Below, one piece after another: positions 7,535 to 16,612 of a stretch of DNA of 64,000 nucleotides. The translations under genes and the position numbers were made by a program. Each line of letters opens with the position of its first letter. The first letter of the stretch is position 1. This DNA comes from Vineibacter terrae (GTDB taxonomy: Bacteria; Pseudomonadota; Alphaproteobacteria; Reyranellales; Reyranellaceae): NCBI RefSeq assembly GCF_008039615.1, contig NZ_VDUZ01000019.1, positions 1 to 64,000 of the forward strand. The letters are read 5' to 3'. Below the pieces are notes generated by a model that did not search any database, had not been told where the DNA came from, and saw nothing but the letters and a program-made list of their open reading frames with translations.

Positions 7535-9166
7535 CTACTTCACCTTCACGAACCTGAGCGGGAAGTAGTTGTCGGCCATCTGGACCAGGTCGATGTTCTT
7601 GCGCGCGGCCCAGATGATGGCCTGCTGGTGCAGCGGGATGTAGGCGTAGTCGGCCAGGTAGATCGCCGTCGCCTCGCGGATCATGGCGTTGCGCCTGGCC
7701 GGATCGACCTCCTGCTCGACCTTGTCGGCGAGCGCATCGAACCTGGGATTGCAGTAGCGGCCGTTGTTGGTCTGGCCCTTGCGCCGCTCCAGGTCGTAGC
7801 ACTCGATCAGCTGCTCGAAGACATTGTGCACGTCGTAGGTCGAGCTCGGCGACCAGCCCAGCATGTACATGTCGATGTTGGGCACCGGGTTGGCGGTCTG
7901 CAGCGCGATCTTGGCGAAGAACTTCAGCCGGGTCTGCGCCAGCAGGTTGACCTTGATGCCGGCCTTGGCCAGCATCGACACCACCGCCTGGCAGATCTTC
8001 TCGTCGTTGACGTAGCGGTCGTTGGGGCAGTCGAGGCTGAACTCCAGGCCGTCGGGATAGCCGGCCGCCGCCAGCATCTTCCTCGCCTCCTCCGGCTTCA
8101 GCAGCGCCGGCCGCTTGTCCAGCTCCTTGACGTAGCCGTTGATGCCGGGCGCCACCATCAGCGCCGTCGGGTAGGATTGGCCGCGCATCACGGTGCGCTT
8201 GATCAGGTCGACATCGATGAGGCGGTAGATGATCTCGCGCACCCGCTTGTCCTTGAGCGGGTTCTTGCCCTTGATGCTGGAGTCGGGCAGCTCGTCGCGA
8301 TAGTGGTCGAAGCCGAGATAGACCACGCGCGTCTCCGGCCCCTCGATCACCTTGACGTTGGCATCGCGCCGCAGGCCCTCGGTGTCCTGCGGCGGCACCT
8401 CGTACATCATGTCGATGTCGCCGGCCTTCAGCGCGGCCACGCGCGTGGCCGGATTGGCGACCACCGAGAAGACGACCTCGGTGAGATTGTGCTCGGGCTT
8501 GTCCCACCATTTGGGATTGGGCACGAGGATCGTCTTCTCGCCGGCCTTGCGCTCCTTGAGCATGAACGGACCGGTGCCGTTGGCGTTGCGCGAGGCGTAG
8601 CTCTCCTCGTTCTTGCGCAGGTCGGCCGGCACGGTTGCGTTGTTCTTCTCGCACCAGGCCTTCGACATGATCATGAACTGCGCGAACTTCTGGTCGAGCA
8701 GCGGGTCGGGGTACCTGGTCTCGAACTCGACCCGCAGGTCGCTCACCTTGACCGCCGCCTTGACGGAGGGGAAGTACGAGATGATGCCGGAGTTGACGTG
8801 GGTGGCACGGCCGAAGGAGAACACCACGTCGTCGGCGGTGAACGGCGTGCCGTCATGGAAAGTCACGCCCGGCCGCAGATCGAAGAACCAGCGGGTCGGC
8901 GACATCTGGCCCCATTTGACGGCCAGCGACGGCTCGAGCTTGAGGTCGCGGTTGCGGCGCAGCAGGCTTTCGTAGATGTTGGCGTTGAACTGCAGCAGGA
9001 AGGTCTCATTGCGGCCGTAGGGATCCATCGAGTTGGTGTCCCCGGCATTGGCCCAGCGGAAGGTCTTGGCCGCCGCCGGTGCAGCGCCGGCGAGTCCGGC
9101 GCCGGCCAGCGCCACGGCGGCAACCAGCGCCAGGCCCCATCGTCGCAGCAGCAGCTCACGCTTCAT
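7535..9166 (-). CDS. ABC transporter substrate-binding protein, peptide/nickel family (SBP family 5)
   Basis: A periplasmic binding protein of 543 residues, typical for the DppA/OppA class. The start at 9166 (MKREL...) gives a signal peptide with a long Ala/Leu/Val core and an AAAK cleavage region near residue 34. The mature part begins with the family pattern (FRWANAGDTNSMDPYGRNE) and contains a YFP-type ligand motif and the central WWDKPE block. No permease or ATPase genes are adjacent, so this is an orphan component. It is transcribed away from the SDR gene at 9332 and ends at repeat A3. Confidence 0.9.
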   Translation of the reverse strand: MKRELLLRRWGLALVAAVALAGAGLAGAAPAAAKTFRWANAGDTNSMDPYGRNETFLLQFNANIYESLLRRNRDLKLEPSLAVKWGQMSPTRWFFDLRPGVTFHDGTPFTADDVVFSFGRATHVNSGIISYFPSVKAAVKVSDLRVEFETRYPDPLLDQKFAQFMIMSKAWCEKNNATVPADLRKNEESYASRNANGTGPFMLKERKAGEKTILVPNPKWWDKPEHNLTEVVFSVVANPATRVAALKAGDIDMMYEVPPQDTEGLRRDANVKVIEGPETRVVYLGFDHYRDELPDSSIKGKNPLKDKRVREIIYRLIDVDLIKRTVMRGQSYPTALMVAPGINGYVKELDKRPALLKPEEARKMLAAAGYPDGLEFSLDCPNDRYVNDEKICQAVVSMLAKAGIKVNLLAQTRLKFFAKIALQTANPVPNIDMYMLGWSPSSTYDVHNVFEQLIECYDLERRKGQTNNGRYCNPRFDALADKVEQEVDPARRNAMIREATAIYLADYAYIPLHQQAIIWAARKNIDLVQMADNYFPLRFVKVK

Positions 9167-9331
9167 CGTCACTCTCCTACGCGCCTTGCCGCCGCCACCC
9201 CCTGGCGCGGCCAACCTCAAACCATGGCATCGCCCCTGCAGCCGATCAATGCCACGTGCCCCGGCGCAGTGGCGCGCAAGCCGGCAGCCGTGCTTATGAT
9301 TTAGGCTTTGCGATGCGATGGGAGGCAGCAG

Positions 9332-10135
9332 ATGAATCGCCTGGACGGCAAGGTGGCACTGATCTCCGGCGCCGCGCGCGGCATCGGCGCCGAGACGGCG
9401 CGGCAGATGGCGCGGGCCGGCGCCAAGGTCGCGATCGCGGACGTGCTGGACGAACCCGGCCAGCAGACGGTGCGGGCGCTGGAGCAGGAAGGCGGCGAGG
9501 CGCTCTATGTGCATCTCGACGTGACCAGCAGCGACGACTGGGACAACGCCGTGGCGCAGGCGGTGTCGCGCTTCGGCGGCCTGGACATCCTGGTCAACAA
9601 CGCCGGCGTGTTCCTCGGCCGCGGCATCGAGCAGGCGAGCCTCGCGGACTGGCAGAAGCTGTGCGGCGTCAACCTCACCGGCGTGTTCCTCGGCACCAAG
9701 ATCGCGATGCCGGCCCTGCGCGAGCGCGGGCGGACGAGCGCGCACGGCAGCGCCATCGTCAACCTCGCCTCGGTCGCCGGCCTGGTCGGCTCGCAGCTCG
9801 ACCCGCTCTACTCCATGACCAAGGGCGGCGTGACCAGCTTCACCAAGTCGGCGGCGCTGGAATTCGCACGCAAGGGCTACCGCATCCGCGTGAACTCGAT
9901 CCACCCCGGCGTGATCGAGACCGACATGGGCGCCCAGACCTTCGCCGTGCGCGCCCAGCGCATGGACACCAACGACGTCGACGCGGCGCGCGAGCTGTCG
10001 CTCGCGGCGCATCCCATCGGGCGGCTGGGCACTGCCGCCGATATCGCCAGCGGCATCGTCTTCCTCGCCTCCGACGATTCCGGCTTCATGACCGGCTCGG
10101 GCCTCGTCGTCGACGGCGGCTACACCGCGCAATAG
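9332..10135 (+). CDS. SDR family oxidoreductase
   Basis: A classical SDR of 267 residues. SGAARGIG is at 12-19, Asp37 indicates NAD use, NNAG is at 89-92, and the catalytic residues are Ser147, Tyr160 and Lys164. The ATG at 9332 is chosen because GGGAGG lies about 7 bases upstream. The sequence resembles the hydroxysteroid/3-oxoacyl reductase-like SDRs that are abundant in this type of genome. It is divergent from the peptide-binding protein gene, and the 165 bases between hold both promoters. Substrate unknown. Confidence 0.9.
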   Translation: MNRLDGKVALISGAARGIGAETARQMARAGAKVAIADVLDEPGQQTVRALEQEGGEALYVHLDVTSSDDWDNAVAQAVSRFGGLDILVNNAGVFLGRGIEQASLADWQKLCGVNLTGVFLGTKIAMPALRERGRTSAHGSAIVNLASVAGLVGSQLDPLYSMTKGGVTSFTKSAALEFARKGYRIRVNSIHPGVIETDMGAQTFAVRAQRMDTNDVDAARELSLAAHPIGRLGTAADIASGIVFLASDDSGFMTGSGLVVDGGYTAQ

Positions 10136-10260
10136 AAGCCGCTGCCCAGCCATCGCCCTGAATCCGTCCTGGATTGGACGCAATGGTTGTGTTGAGTTCG
10201 GATGCCGCCGCTGCCCGCGATCACCATCGTGCCGGCAGCGGCTTCGCCAAGGAGGGTGCG

Positions 10261-10521
10261 ATGCGTTGGGTCATTCTTCCGCTGCTGGCCGTCGGCATGG
10301 CCGGCTGCGTTCAGGACCAGGGTTATTATGGTGGCCCTCCTCCTCCACGCGGCGGATACTACGACCCCCCGCCCCGCTACTATGGCGGCGGTGGCTATGG
10401 CAGCGGCGATCGCTGCGCCTTCCAGACCCGGCGCGGCACGGTCACGGGCTACATCCCCTCGGGCAAGAATCGCTGCTGCATCAACACGCGCGAGGGCGAA
10501 TCCTGCCAGCGGCTGGGCTGA
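10261..10521 (+). CDS. Small putative lipoprotein, Gly/Tyr/Pro-rich
   Basis: An 86-residue protein. The ATG at 10261 follows an excellent AAGGAGG. The N-terminus (MRWVILPLLAVGMAGC) looks like a lipoprotein signal with Cys16 as the lipidated residue, though Met at -3 is unusual. Residues 20-47 are rich in Tyr, Gly and Pro (YYGGPPPP, YYDPPPRYYGGGGYG). The C-terminal 35 residues hold four cysteines, including a CC pair, which could form disulphides in the periplasm. No family was recognised. It may be a small envelope protein. Confidence 0.7.
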   Translation: MRWVILPLLAVGMAGCVQDQGYYGGPPPPRGGYYDPPPRYYGGGGYGSGDRCAFQTRRGTVTGYIPSGKNRCCINTREGESCQRLG

Positions 10522-10552
10522 CGCAGGCCCCCCGCGCCGGCGCGCCGGCGGC

Positions 10553-13393
10553 TCAGCCGTCGAGCGCCGCGCGGATCGCACGAGCAAAGCCGGCGCGCGT
10601 GAAGGGCTTGGCGATCAGCGTCACGCCGGGATCGAGCGCCGGCTGGCCGCGGGCGGCGCCCGTGTAGCCCGACATGTAAGCCAGCTTGAGCCCGGGCCGA
10701 CGGGCGCGGGCGGCGCGCGCCACATCAGGACCGCTCATGTCGCTGGCCAGCATCACGTCGGTCAGCAGCAGATCGACGTCCGCACCTGTGTCCAGCACGC
10801 CGAGCGCAGCCGGGCCGTCCGCCGCCTCGATCACGCCGTAGCCCAGCGCCTTGAGCAGCGTCACGGCGAGCCGCCGCACGTCGTCATTGTCCTCGACCAC
10901 CAACACGGCCTCGCCGCGTCCGTCCGCGGGCGGCTCGGGGGCAGGCCTGGCGCCGGCATCGGCGGCGGCGGGAGGCACCGCCTCGGGCAGGTAGAGCGTG
11001 AGCGTGGTGCCGCCGCCGGGCACGCTGTCGAGCTCGATATGCCCTCCGGACTGCTTCACGAAGCCGTAGACCATCGACAACCCCAGCCCCGAGCCCTTGC
11101 CGATGTCCTTGGTCGTGAAGAACGGCTCGAAGGCGCGCATGCGCACCGCGTCCGACATGCCGACACCGGTATCGGCGATCGTGATGGCGACGAAGCGCCC
11201 GTGCCGCGCCTCGGCATGCCGGTCGGCGCGCTCGTCATCGAAGTCGACGTTGTCGGCGGCAATGCGCAGGCAGCCGCCATGCGGCATCGCATCCCGGGCA
11301 TTGAGCGCCAGGTTGAGAAGCGCGTTCTCGAGCTGGCCGCGGTCGATCATCACATCGCGCAGCGGGCTTGCCAGGCGCAGGTCGATCGCGATGTTCTCGC
11401 CCAGCGTCCGCCGCAGCAGTCCGACCAGGGCCTCGATCAGCGCGCCCAGGTCGGTGCGCCGCGGCGACAAGGTCTGGCGACGCGCGAAGGCCAGCATCTG
11501 GCCGGTGAGCTCGGCACCGCGCTCGGCCGCCCGCAACGCGTCGGCGGCGCGCAGCGCCATATCGTCATCGCGCCCGCCGCGATCCAGCACGAGCTCGAGG
11601 TTGGTCATCACGACCTGCAGCAGATTGTTGAAGTCGTGCGCCAGCCCACCGGTCAGCTGGCCGACGGCTTCCATCTTCTGCGCGTGCGCCAGTTGCTCCT
11701 TGATGGCGACGCGGTCGGAGATGTCGCGCATCGCGCCGATGAAATACCGGCGCTCGTCCAGCATCAGCTCCCCGACCACCAGGTCGACCGGGAACGTGGT
11801 GCCGTCCTGGCGCTGGCCCACGACCTCGATGCCGCCTTTCCCCACGATCCGGGCGGCGGCGGTGTCGCGGTAGCGTGTCATGTAGAGGTCGTGCTGCGAC
11901 CGGAACGGCTCGGCCATCAGCATCTTCACGTTGCGGCCGATCAGCTCGTCGCCGCGATAGCCGAACATCGCCGTCACCGACCGGTTGACGCGCTTGATGG
12001 TGCCTGTCTCGTCGATCACCACCAGCCCGTCGACCGCGGCATCCATGATCGCCTGCGCCTGGCGCTCGCTCTGCTGCAGCCGGCGCTCGTCGCGCTTGCG
12101 CGCGGTGATGTCGACGCGCACGCCGACGACGCCGCCGTCGGCGGTGGCGTGCTCGCTGACGCGGAACCAGCGGCCGTCGGCGAGGGCCAGCTCGAATGGC
12201 GATCCGGGCTGGCGATGGGCGCGCAGGCGCTGCGCCAGCCACGCCTCCTCGCGGCCGATGGCGTCATGAAAGATGCCGTGTTCCAGCGCCACGCGCAGGA
12301 TCGCCTCGAAGCGCACCCCTGGCTCGAGCAGGGGCGCGAGCTGGGCGAAGTCCTCGCGGTATCGCCGGTTGACCGCCAGGAGCCGGTCATCCTTGTCGAG
12401 CAGGATGAAGGCGTCGGGAAGCGAGTCGACGGCGTCAGCGAGCAGCCGCCGGCTGCGCGCCACCTCGGCCTGCGCCAGGTCCCGGCGCCGGACATAGCGG
12501 GCCAGCAGCGCCGCCAGGCCCAGGATGATCACCACGCCGATGCCGGCGCTGATGCCATTCCAGCATGAATTGTCACGCCACTGGGCCAGGTAATCGGCAT
12601 CGCTGGCCGACACGGTGATGGTCAGGGGCCATCCCCTCACCGTCCGCCAGGCCGTGACCCGCGCCATGCCATCCGCCATGGATTCGCGCACGGTGCCCGC
12701 CTCCGACCGGGCCAGCACCCGATCGAACGCCGGTCCCAACCGCCCCACCGGCTCGCCGGACGGATACTGCAGCAGCCTGGCGCCGTCGCCACGCCACAGC
12801 GCCACGGCGCCCCGCCCCTCGGCATGGATCGCCTGATACATGCTCTCGAAGTGAGATGCCGGTATCGTGGCCAGCACGATGGCGGCCGCCCGCCCGCCGG
12901 CGTCCGTCAGCAGCAGGCTCACGGACAGCACGGCCGCACCCGCGGCATCGGGCGGCGGCGCCGCCGAAACCGCGGGACCTCCGTCCGGACGCGACAGGGC
13001 CTCCTGCCTCACCGCTTCGGAAAGGTGCCGGTCATCCCGGGCGACGCCGCGTGCTGCCTGCACGATCGTGCCGTCGGGCCGGGCGACGATGATGTTGGAA
13101 AGCGTGCCGACGCGCTTGAGCTGGTCGCGCAGCAGGCTGCCCAGCCGCGGCTTGCCCAGCGCATCGGCGTCCACGGGATCGGCCAGCTCGTCGCGTATCG
13201 TCAGCAGGACCAGCGCCGCCTCGCCGAAAGCACGGGCGGCATGCTGGTCGAGCTCCCGGGATGTCGATTGGAGCTGCCGTAGCGTCTCTTCTTCCGCGAG
13301 CCGACGTTCCGCGGCAATCCTATGGCTGAACGTCACTACCAGAATGGCGGCCGCGAGCGTGCCGCACGCCATGATGGCCAGACCCAACCTCAT
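10553..13393 (-). CDS. Hybrid sensor histidine kinase with PAS domains and C-terminal receiver
   Basis: A membrane histidine kinase of 946 residues. In order: an N-terminal membrane helix (about 5-25), a Cache-like periplasmic sensor (about 30-280), a second helix (about 282-305), a PAS domain (about 325-440), a second PAS domain (about 450-565), a HisKA domain with LAHDFNN, and a HATPase domain (NARDAMP; DTGVGM; FFTTKDIGKGSGLGL). The receiver (about 827-946) has acidic VVEDNDD, phosphoacceptor Asp in LLLTDVM and Lys in IAKPF. The second PAS resembles FixL, but the FixL haem-ligand histidine position appears to hold arginine, so haem binding is not expected. No partner regulator lies nearby. 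Confidence 0.9.
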   Translation of the reverse strand: MRLGLAIMACGTLAAAILVVTFSHRIAAERRLAEEETLRQLQSTSRELDQHAARAFGEAALVLLTIRDELADPVDADALGKPRLGSLLRDQLKRVGTLSNIIVARPDGTIVQAARGVARDDRHLSEAVRQEALSRPDGGPAVSAAPPPDAAGAAVLSVSLLLTDAGGRAAAIVLATIPASHFESMYQAIHAEGRGAVALWRGDGARLLQYPSGEPVGRLGPAFDRVLARSEAGTVRESMADGMARVTAWRTVRGWPLTITVSASDADYLAQWRDNSCWNGISAGIGVVIILGLAALLARYVRRRDLAQAEVARSRRLLADAVDSLPDAFILLDKDDRLLAVNRRYREDFAQLAPLLEPGVRFEAILRVALEHGIFHDAIGREEAWLAQRLRAHRQPGSPFELALADGRWFRVSEHATADGGVVGVRVDITARKRDERRLQQSERQAQAIMDAAVDGLVVIDETGTIKRVNRSVTAMFGYRGDELIGRNVKMLMAEPFRSQHDLYMTRYRDTAAARIVGKGGIEVVGQRQDGTTFPVDLVVGELMLDERRYFIGAMRDISDRVAIKEQLAHAQKMEAVGQLTGGLAHDFNNLLQVVMTNLELVLDRGGRDDDMALRAADALRAAERGAELTGQMLAFARRQTLSPRRTDLGALIEALVGLLRRTLGENIAIDLRLASPLRDVMIDRGQLENALLNLALNARDAMPHGGCLRIAADNVDFDDERADRHAEARHGRFVAITIADTGVGMSDAVRMRAFEPFFTTKDIGKGSGLGLSMVYGFVKQSGGHIELDSVPGGGTTLTLYLPEAVPPAAADAGARPAPEPPADGRGEAVLVVEDNDDVRRLAVTLLKALGYGVIEAADGPAALGVLDTGADVDLLLTDVMLASDMSGPDVARAARARRPGLKLAYMSGYTGAARGQPALDPGVTLIAKPFTRAGFARAIRAALDG

Positions 13394-14021
13394 GCCTTAC
13401 GTTGGGTGCCAATCGCCTCCGAGTCTATGTCGACTTGCGCTCGTTCTGCGAAATGCGCCTGGCGTCGGGGATATCCGCAATCTGACCTGTCGCAGAACGC
13501 GCCACCGGATCGGGCGGTTCATCCAGAACCAGGCCGATCGGCCACATCGCGCTTGTCCAAGCGCGACGCAGGGCGCGCAAAGTCGGTTGAGTGGCTGGCT
13601 CGTACATGGGGACGCTCTATCCGATACAACGCGATTTGGCGATATTGCCAAACAATCGTGAAAATTTCGAGAAAAAACAGTTCGAAACGGATCAACTTTA
13701 CACCCTCGGCTGAAGGGTGAGCAGATCTGTCTAATTATCCTTTATTAACAATGAACTGCGAGGAGTGAGTTGAGAATCGACCGCCACGAGCGCGCGATCG
13801 AGGCAATTCACCCCTCGGGCCATTGACCTGTTTTCTCTGCCGGAACTCCGATGATGTAGAATGCTAGATACTATCAGTAACGTATTGTTTTATTTATCAT
13901 TTATATAACATTAACCCCGCACAGCACAGATCACATAACGAAGCCGGGCCTCCGTTAGCGCGCTTGATTTAACGTTTCCTTCACATTTGGCGCGCCGCGT
14001 CCGTCCGGTGGTCGGAAAGGA
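13394..14021. other. Intergenic stretch, AT-rich in its second half
   Basis: This 628-base gap has no gene I can support. Short frames here have no recognisable motif and no convincing ribosome site. From about 13630 to 13985 the sequence is markedly AT-rich (for example TTTATTTATCATTTATATAAC near 13889-13909), in contrast to its surroundings. It must hold the promoter of the histidine kinase and the end of the sugar ABC operon. No clear terminator hairpin was seen. Confidence 0.5.
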
Positions 14022-15518
14022 TCAGTGGATGGCGGCGTACATGATCTTCTCTTCGGTGGCCTCGAGCGCGGAGTACTCCTCCACCACCTTGCCCTGGCGG
14101 CTGACCAGGATGCGGTCCGACAGCGACATGATCTCGGGCAGATAGGACGAGATCACCACCACGGCCTTGCCCTGGTCGGCCAGATCATTGATCAGCCGGT
14201 GGATCTCGGCGATCGCGCCGACGTCGACGCCGCGCGTCGGCTCGTCGAAGATCAGCAGCTCGGGCTCCTGCACCAGCGACTTGGCGATCACCATCTTCTG
14301 CTGGTTGCCGCCCGACAGCTCGACCGCCTTCACGTCGGGGCTGATGGCGCGGATGTTGAGCGCCTTGGTCCACAGCGCTCCCACGGCGCTCGCCGCCTTG
14401 CCCGAGATCAGGCCGCGCTTGCGGCGCAGCTTGGCAAGCTGGCCGATGTAGATGTTGCGCGCGATCGACATGGTCTCGAAGAAGCCCTCGACCTTGCGAT
14501 CCTCGGTGATGTAGGCGATGCCGTCGCGCACGGCCGGCGCCGGCACGCGGTAGCGCACCGGCTTGTCGTGCAGCAGGACCTCGCCGCCGTGGAAGAAGTC
14601 GCGCTTGATGACGCCTGACACGACCTTGAACGTCTCGGTGCGGCCGGCGCCGACCAGGCCGAAGACGCCGGTGATCTGGCCGGCGAACACCGACAGCGAG
14701 TTGTTCTTCACCATCGAGGCCATGCGCAGGTTCTGCACCGACAGCACCCGCTTGCCCGCCGGCCGGATCGTGGTCTTGCGCTGGCCATAGAGCGTCTGCG
14801 ACAGGTCGCGGCCGACCATCGCCTGCACGATGCGGGCGCGGTCGAACTTGGACGCATCGTCGGTGACGACGTGCTTGCCGTCGCGCAGCACCGTGATGCG
14901 GTCAGCGATCAGCAGCGCCTCCTCCAGCGCGTGCGAGATGAAGATCACCGACACGCCGCGCTTCTTCAGGTCGCGCACCAGGTCGAAGAAGTACTTCTTC
15001 TCCTCCGGCGTCAGCGATGCCGTCGGCTCGTCGAAGATGATCACCTTGGCGTTGTGCAGCACGGCGCGCGCGATCTCGACCATCTGCTTCTTGGCGGCGC
15101 CCAGCAGGCTCACGGTGGCGGTCGGCGCGACATCGAAGTTCAGCGACTGCAGGAACTGCTGGGCGGCGATATAGATGCCGCGCAGGCGGTTGAAGAACTT
15201 CTCCTGCCCCAGGAACAGGTTCTGGGCCACGGTCATGGTCGGCACCAGGCTGTTCTCCTGGAACACCATGGCGACACCCAGATCACGCGCCTCGTTGGGC
15301 GTGCGCGGCATCGCCTCGCGGCCGTCGACCAGCATCTGGCCCGAGGTCAGGTTCACGACCCCGGCCATCACCTTGGTCAGCGTCGACTTGCCGGCGCCGT
15401 TCTCGCCGACCAGGGCATGAACCTCGCCTTTCATCAGGGTGAAATCGACGTCCTCGATCGCCGGCACGCCGGCATATTTCTTAGTCGCCTTGCGCAGCTC
15501 CAGAATGGGTGTGCTCAT
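14022..15518 (-). CDS. Sugar ABC transporter ATP-binding protein, RbsA/MglA-type
   Basis: A double ATPase of 498 residues, the usual RbsA length. The first half has Walker A GENGAGKS at 38-45, Q-loop near 87, Walker B DEP at 163-165 and His196. Its signature is unusual: SLLGAAKKQ around 137-145 instead of an LS-x-G-x-Q type. The second half has the customary degenerate Walker A (FGLVGAGRTE, lacking GK) and a good LSGGNQQK signature. The ATG at 15518 overlaps the stop of the propeller gene as ATGA. It is the last gene of the operon and powers both membrane partners encoded upstream. Confidence 0.93.
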   Translation of the reverse strand: MSTPILELRKATKKYAGVPAIEDVDFTLMKGEVHALVGENGAGKSTLTKVMAGVVNLTSGQMLVDGREAMPRTPNEARDLGVAMVFQENSLVPTMTVAQNLFLGQEKFFNRLRGIYIAAQQFLQSLNFDVAPTATVSLLGAAKKQMVEIARAVLHNAKVIIFDEPTASLTPEEKKYFFDLVRDLKKRGVSVIFISHALEEALLIADRITVLRDGKHVVTDDASKFDRARIVQAMVGRDLSQTLYGQRKTTIRPAGKRVLSVQNLRMASMVKNNSLSVFAGQITGVFGLVGAGRTETFKVVSGVIKRDFFHGGEVLLHDKPVRYRVPAPAVRDGIAYITEDRKVEGFFETMSIARNIYIGQLAKLRRKRGLISGKAASAVGALWTKALNIRAISPDVKAVELSGGNQQKMVIAKSLVQEPELLIFDEPTRGVDVGAIAEIHRLINDLADQGKAVVVISSYLPEIMSLSDRILVSRQGKVVEEYSALEATEEKIMYAAIH

Positions 15519-16612
15519 GCCTGGAGACTCCGCTCGATCTCGGCCACGTCCAGCCGCAGGATCCTGCCGCGCCCCTTGGACAGCACGCTCAGCGCCCCGC
15601 CGCATTCGACCGCCGCCACGACGCCGTGGTGCGTGCCGTCCACCCGGCTGTGCAGCGAGTAGCGCACCAGGCCTTCCGGCGTCAGCCGGATCACCAGGCC
15701 GTAGGAGCGCGGCGGCGCCCACGGCTTGAGGATGCCCATGGTCTTGATGTGCGCGCCCTGCATGGGCTCCATGAAGCTGCTGCTGGCGCTGAGGGACGGC
15801 GCCACCCAATGGCGCGGGTCGATCTCGGCCATCATGCGCTTGCGGTAGGCAGGCTCGCGCAGGATGAACTCGATGAGCTGGGTGCGCGCCGTGAAGGCGG
15901 TCAGCCAGTAGCCGCCGCCGGCCGCCGGCGTCAGCCGCGATGGATAGGCCGGCAGACGGTCGACCACGGCCGAGCCCGACCTGCCGCCGTTGTACCGCAC
16001 CAGCCGATGCCGCCACGTCTCGCTGACCCAGGCGCCGTCGCCCGCAGCGCAGGCACCGAAGGCGTAGGCCAGCCCGGTGGCGATCTCGCGGGCACCGCCG
16101 TCGGCCGGCGACAGGGCGACCAGGCGGCCGCTGCGGCCCAGCTCCATCAGGTCGTGCGACCACTGGGCGTAGGGCCGGGTCTGCGAGCCGTCGGTCGCCA
16201 GCAGGCCGCCACCCGGCGCGGCGCTGAGCGCGTTGACGGCGCTGAAGGCGCGCCCGTTGGCGGCGTCCCATGCGCGGCCGTCATGCGCGCCCCCCACCAG
16301 GCGCACGCTTCTGCCGTCCAGGGCCACGGCAAAGCCGCCGCCCGGCAGGCAGGCCAGCGCCGTGATGGCGGCATCGAGCGCCGCCACCTCGACCGGCCCT
16401 CCGGCATCCAGCCGCAGGATGCGCCTGCCGTCGGCGACGAAGACGGCGGCGCCGTCGGTCGCGAGGTCCTCCGGCGCTTCCAGCTCGCAGACGACGGCGG
16501 CCTGCTCCAGCAGCTGATTGGGCTTCAGCGCGCCGTCGAACGGCGGCACGGTGATGGCCGCATCGCCGCGCCCGAAGAAGCGGTCGGTGAGATCCTTCAG
16601 CACGGCGATCAC
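15515..16612 (-). CDS. SMP-30/strictosidine-synthase-like beta-propeller protein
   Basis: A protein of 365 residues with repeated blades (LEAPEDLATDGAAVFVADG; ITALACLPGGGFAVAL; AGDGAWVSETWRHRLVRY), matching the six-bladed propellers of gluconolactonase and strictosidine-synthase-like proteins. The GTG at 16612 is chosen because it overlaps the stop of the upstream gene as GTGA. No signal peptide is evident, so it is probably cytoplasmic. It resembles the propeller domain fused to the upstream permease and is likely a diverged duplicate. A lactone-hydrolase activity on the imported sugar derivative is possible but not shown. Confidence 0.75.
   Translation of the reverse strand: MIAVLKDLTDRFFGRGDAAITVPPFDGALKPNQLLEQAAVVCELEAPEDLATDGAAVFVADGRRILRLDAGGPVEVAALDAAITALACLPGGGFAVALDGRSVRLVGGAHDGRAWDAANGRAFSAVNALSAAPGGGLLATDGSQTRPYAQWSHDLMELGRSGRLVALSPADGGAREIATGLAYAFGACAAGDGAWVSETWRHRLVRYNGGRSGSAVVDRLPAYPSRLTPAAGGGYWLTAFTARTQLIEFILREPAYRKRMMAEIDPRHWVAPSLSASSSFMEPMQGAHIKTMGILKPWAPPRSYGLVIRLTPEGLVRYSLHSRVDGTHHGVVAAVECGGALSVLSKGRGRILRLDVAEIERSLQA

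Noticed and set aside
11640-12100. Calling the hybrid kinase a haem-binding FixL
   Set aside because: The position of the haem-ligand histidine seems to hold arginine, and the protein has a Cache-type periplasmic sensor instead.
10202-12568. Plus-strand frame of about 790 codons opposite the histidine kinase
   Set aside because: No domain or signal pattern; the kinase domains on the other strand are unmistakable.
13322-13720. Short frames on both strands in the gap after the histidine kinase start
   Set aside because: No recognisable motif, no good ribosome site and atypical composition; treated as intergenic.
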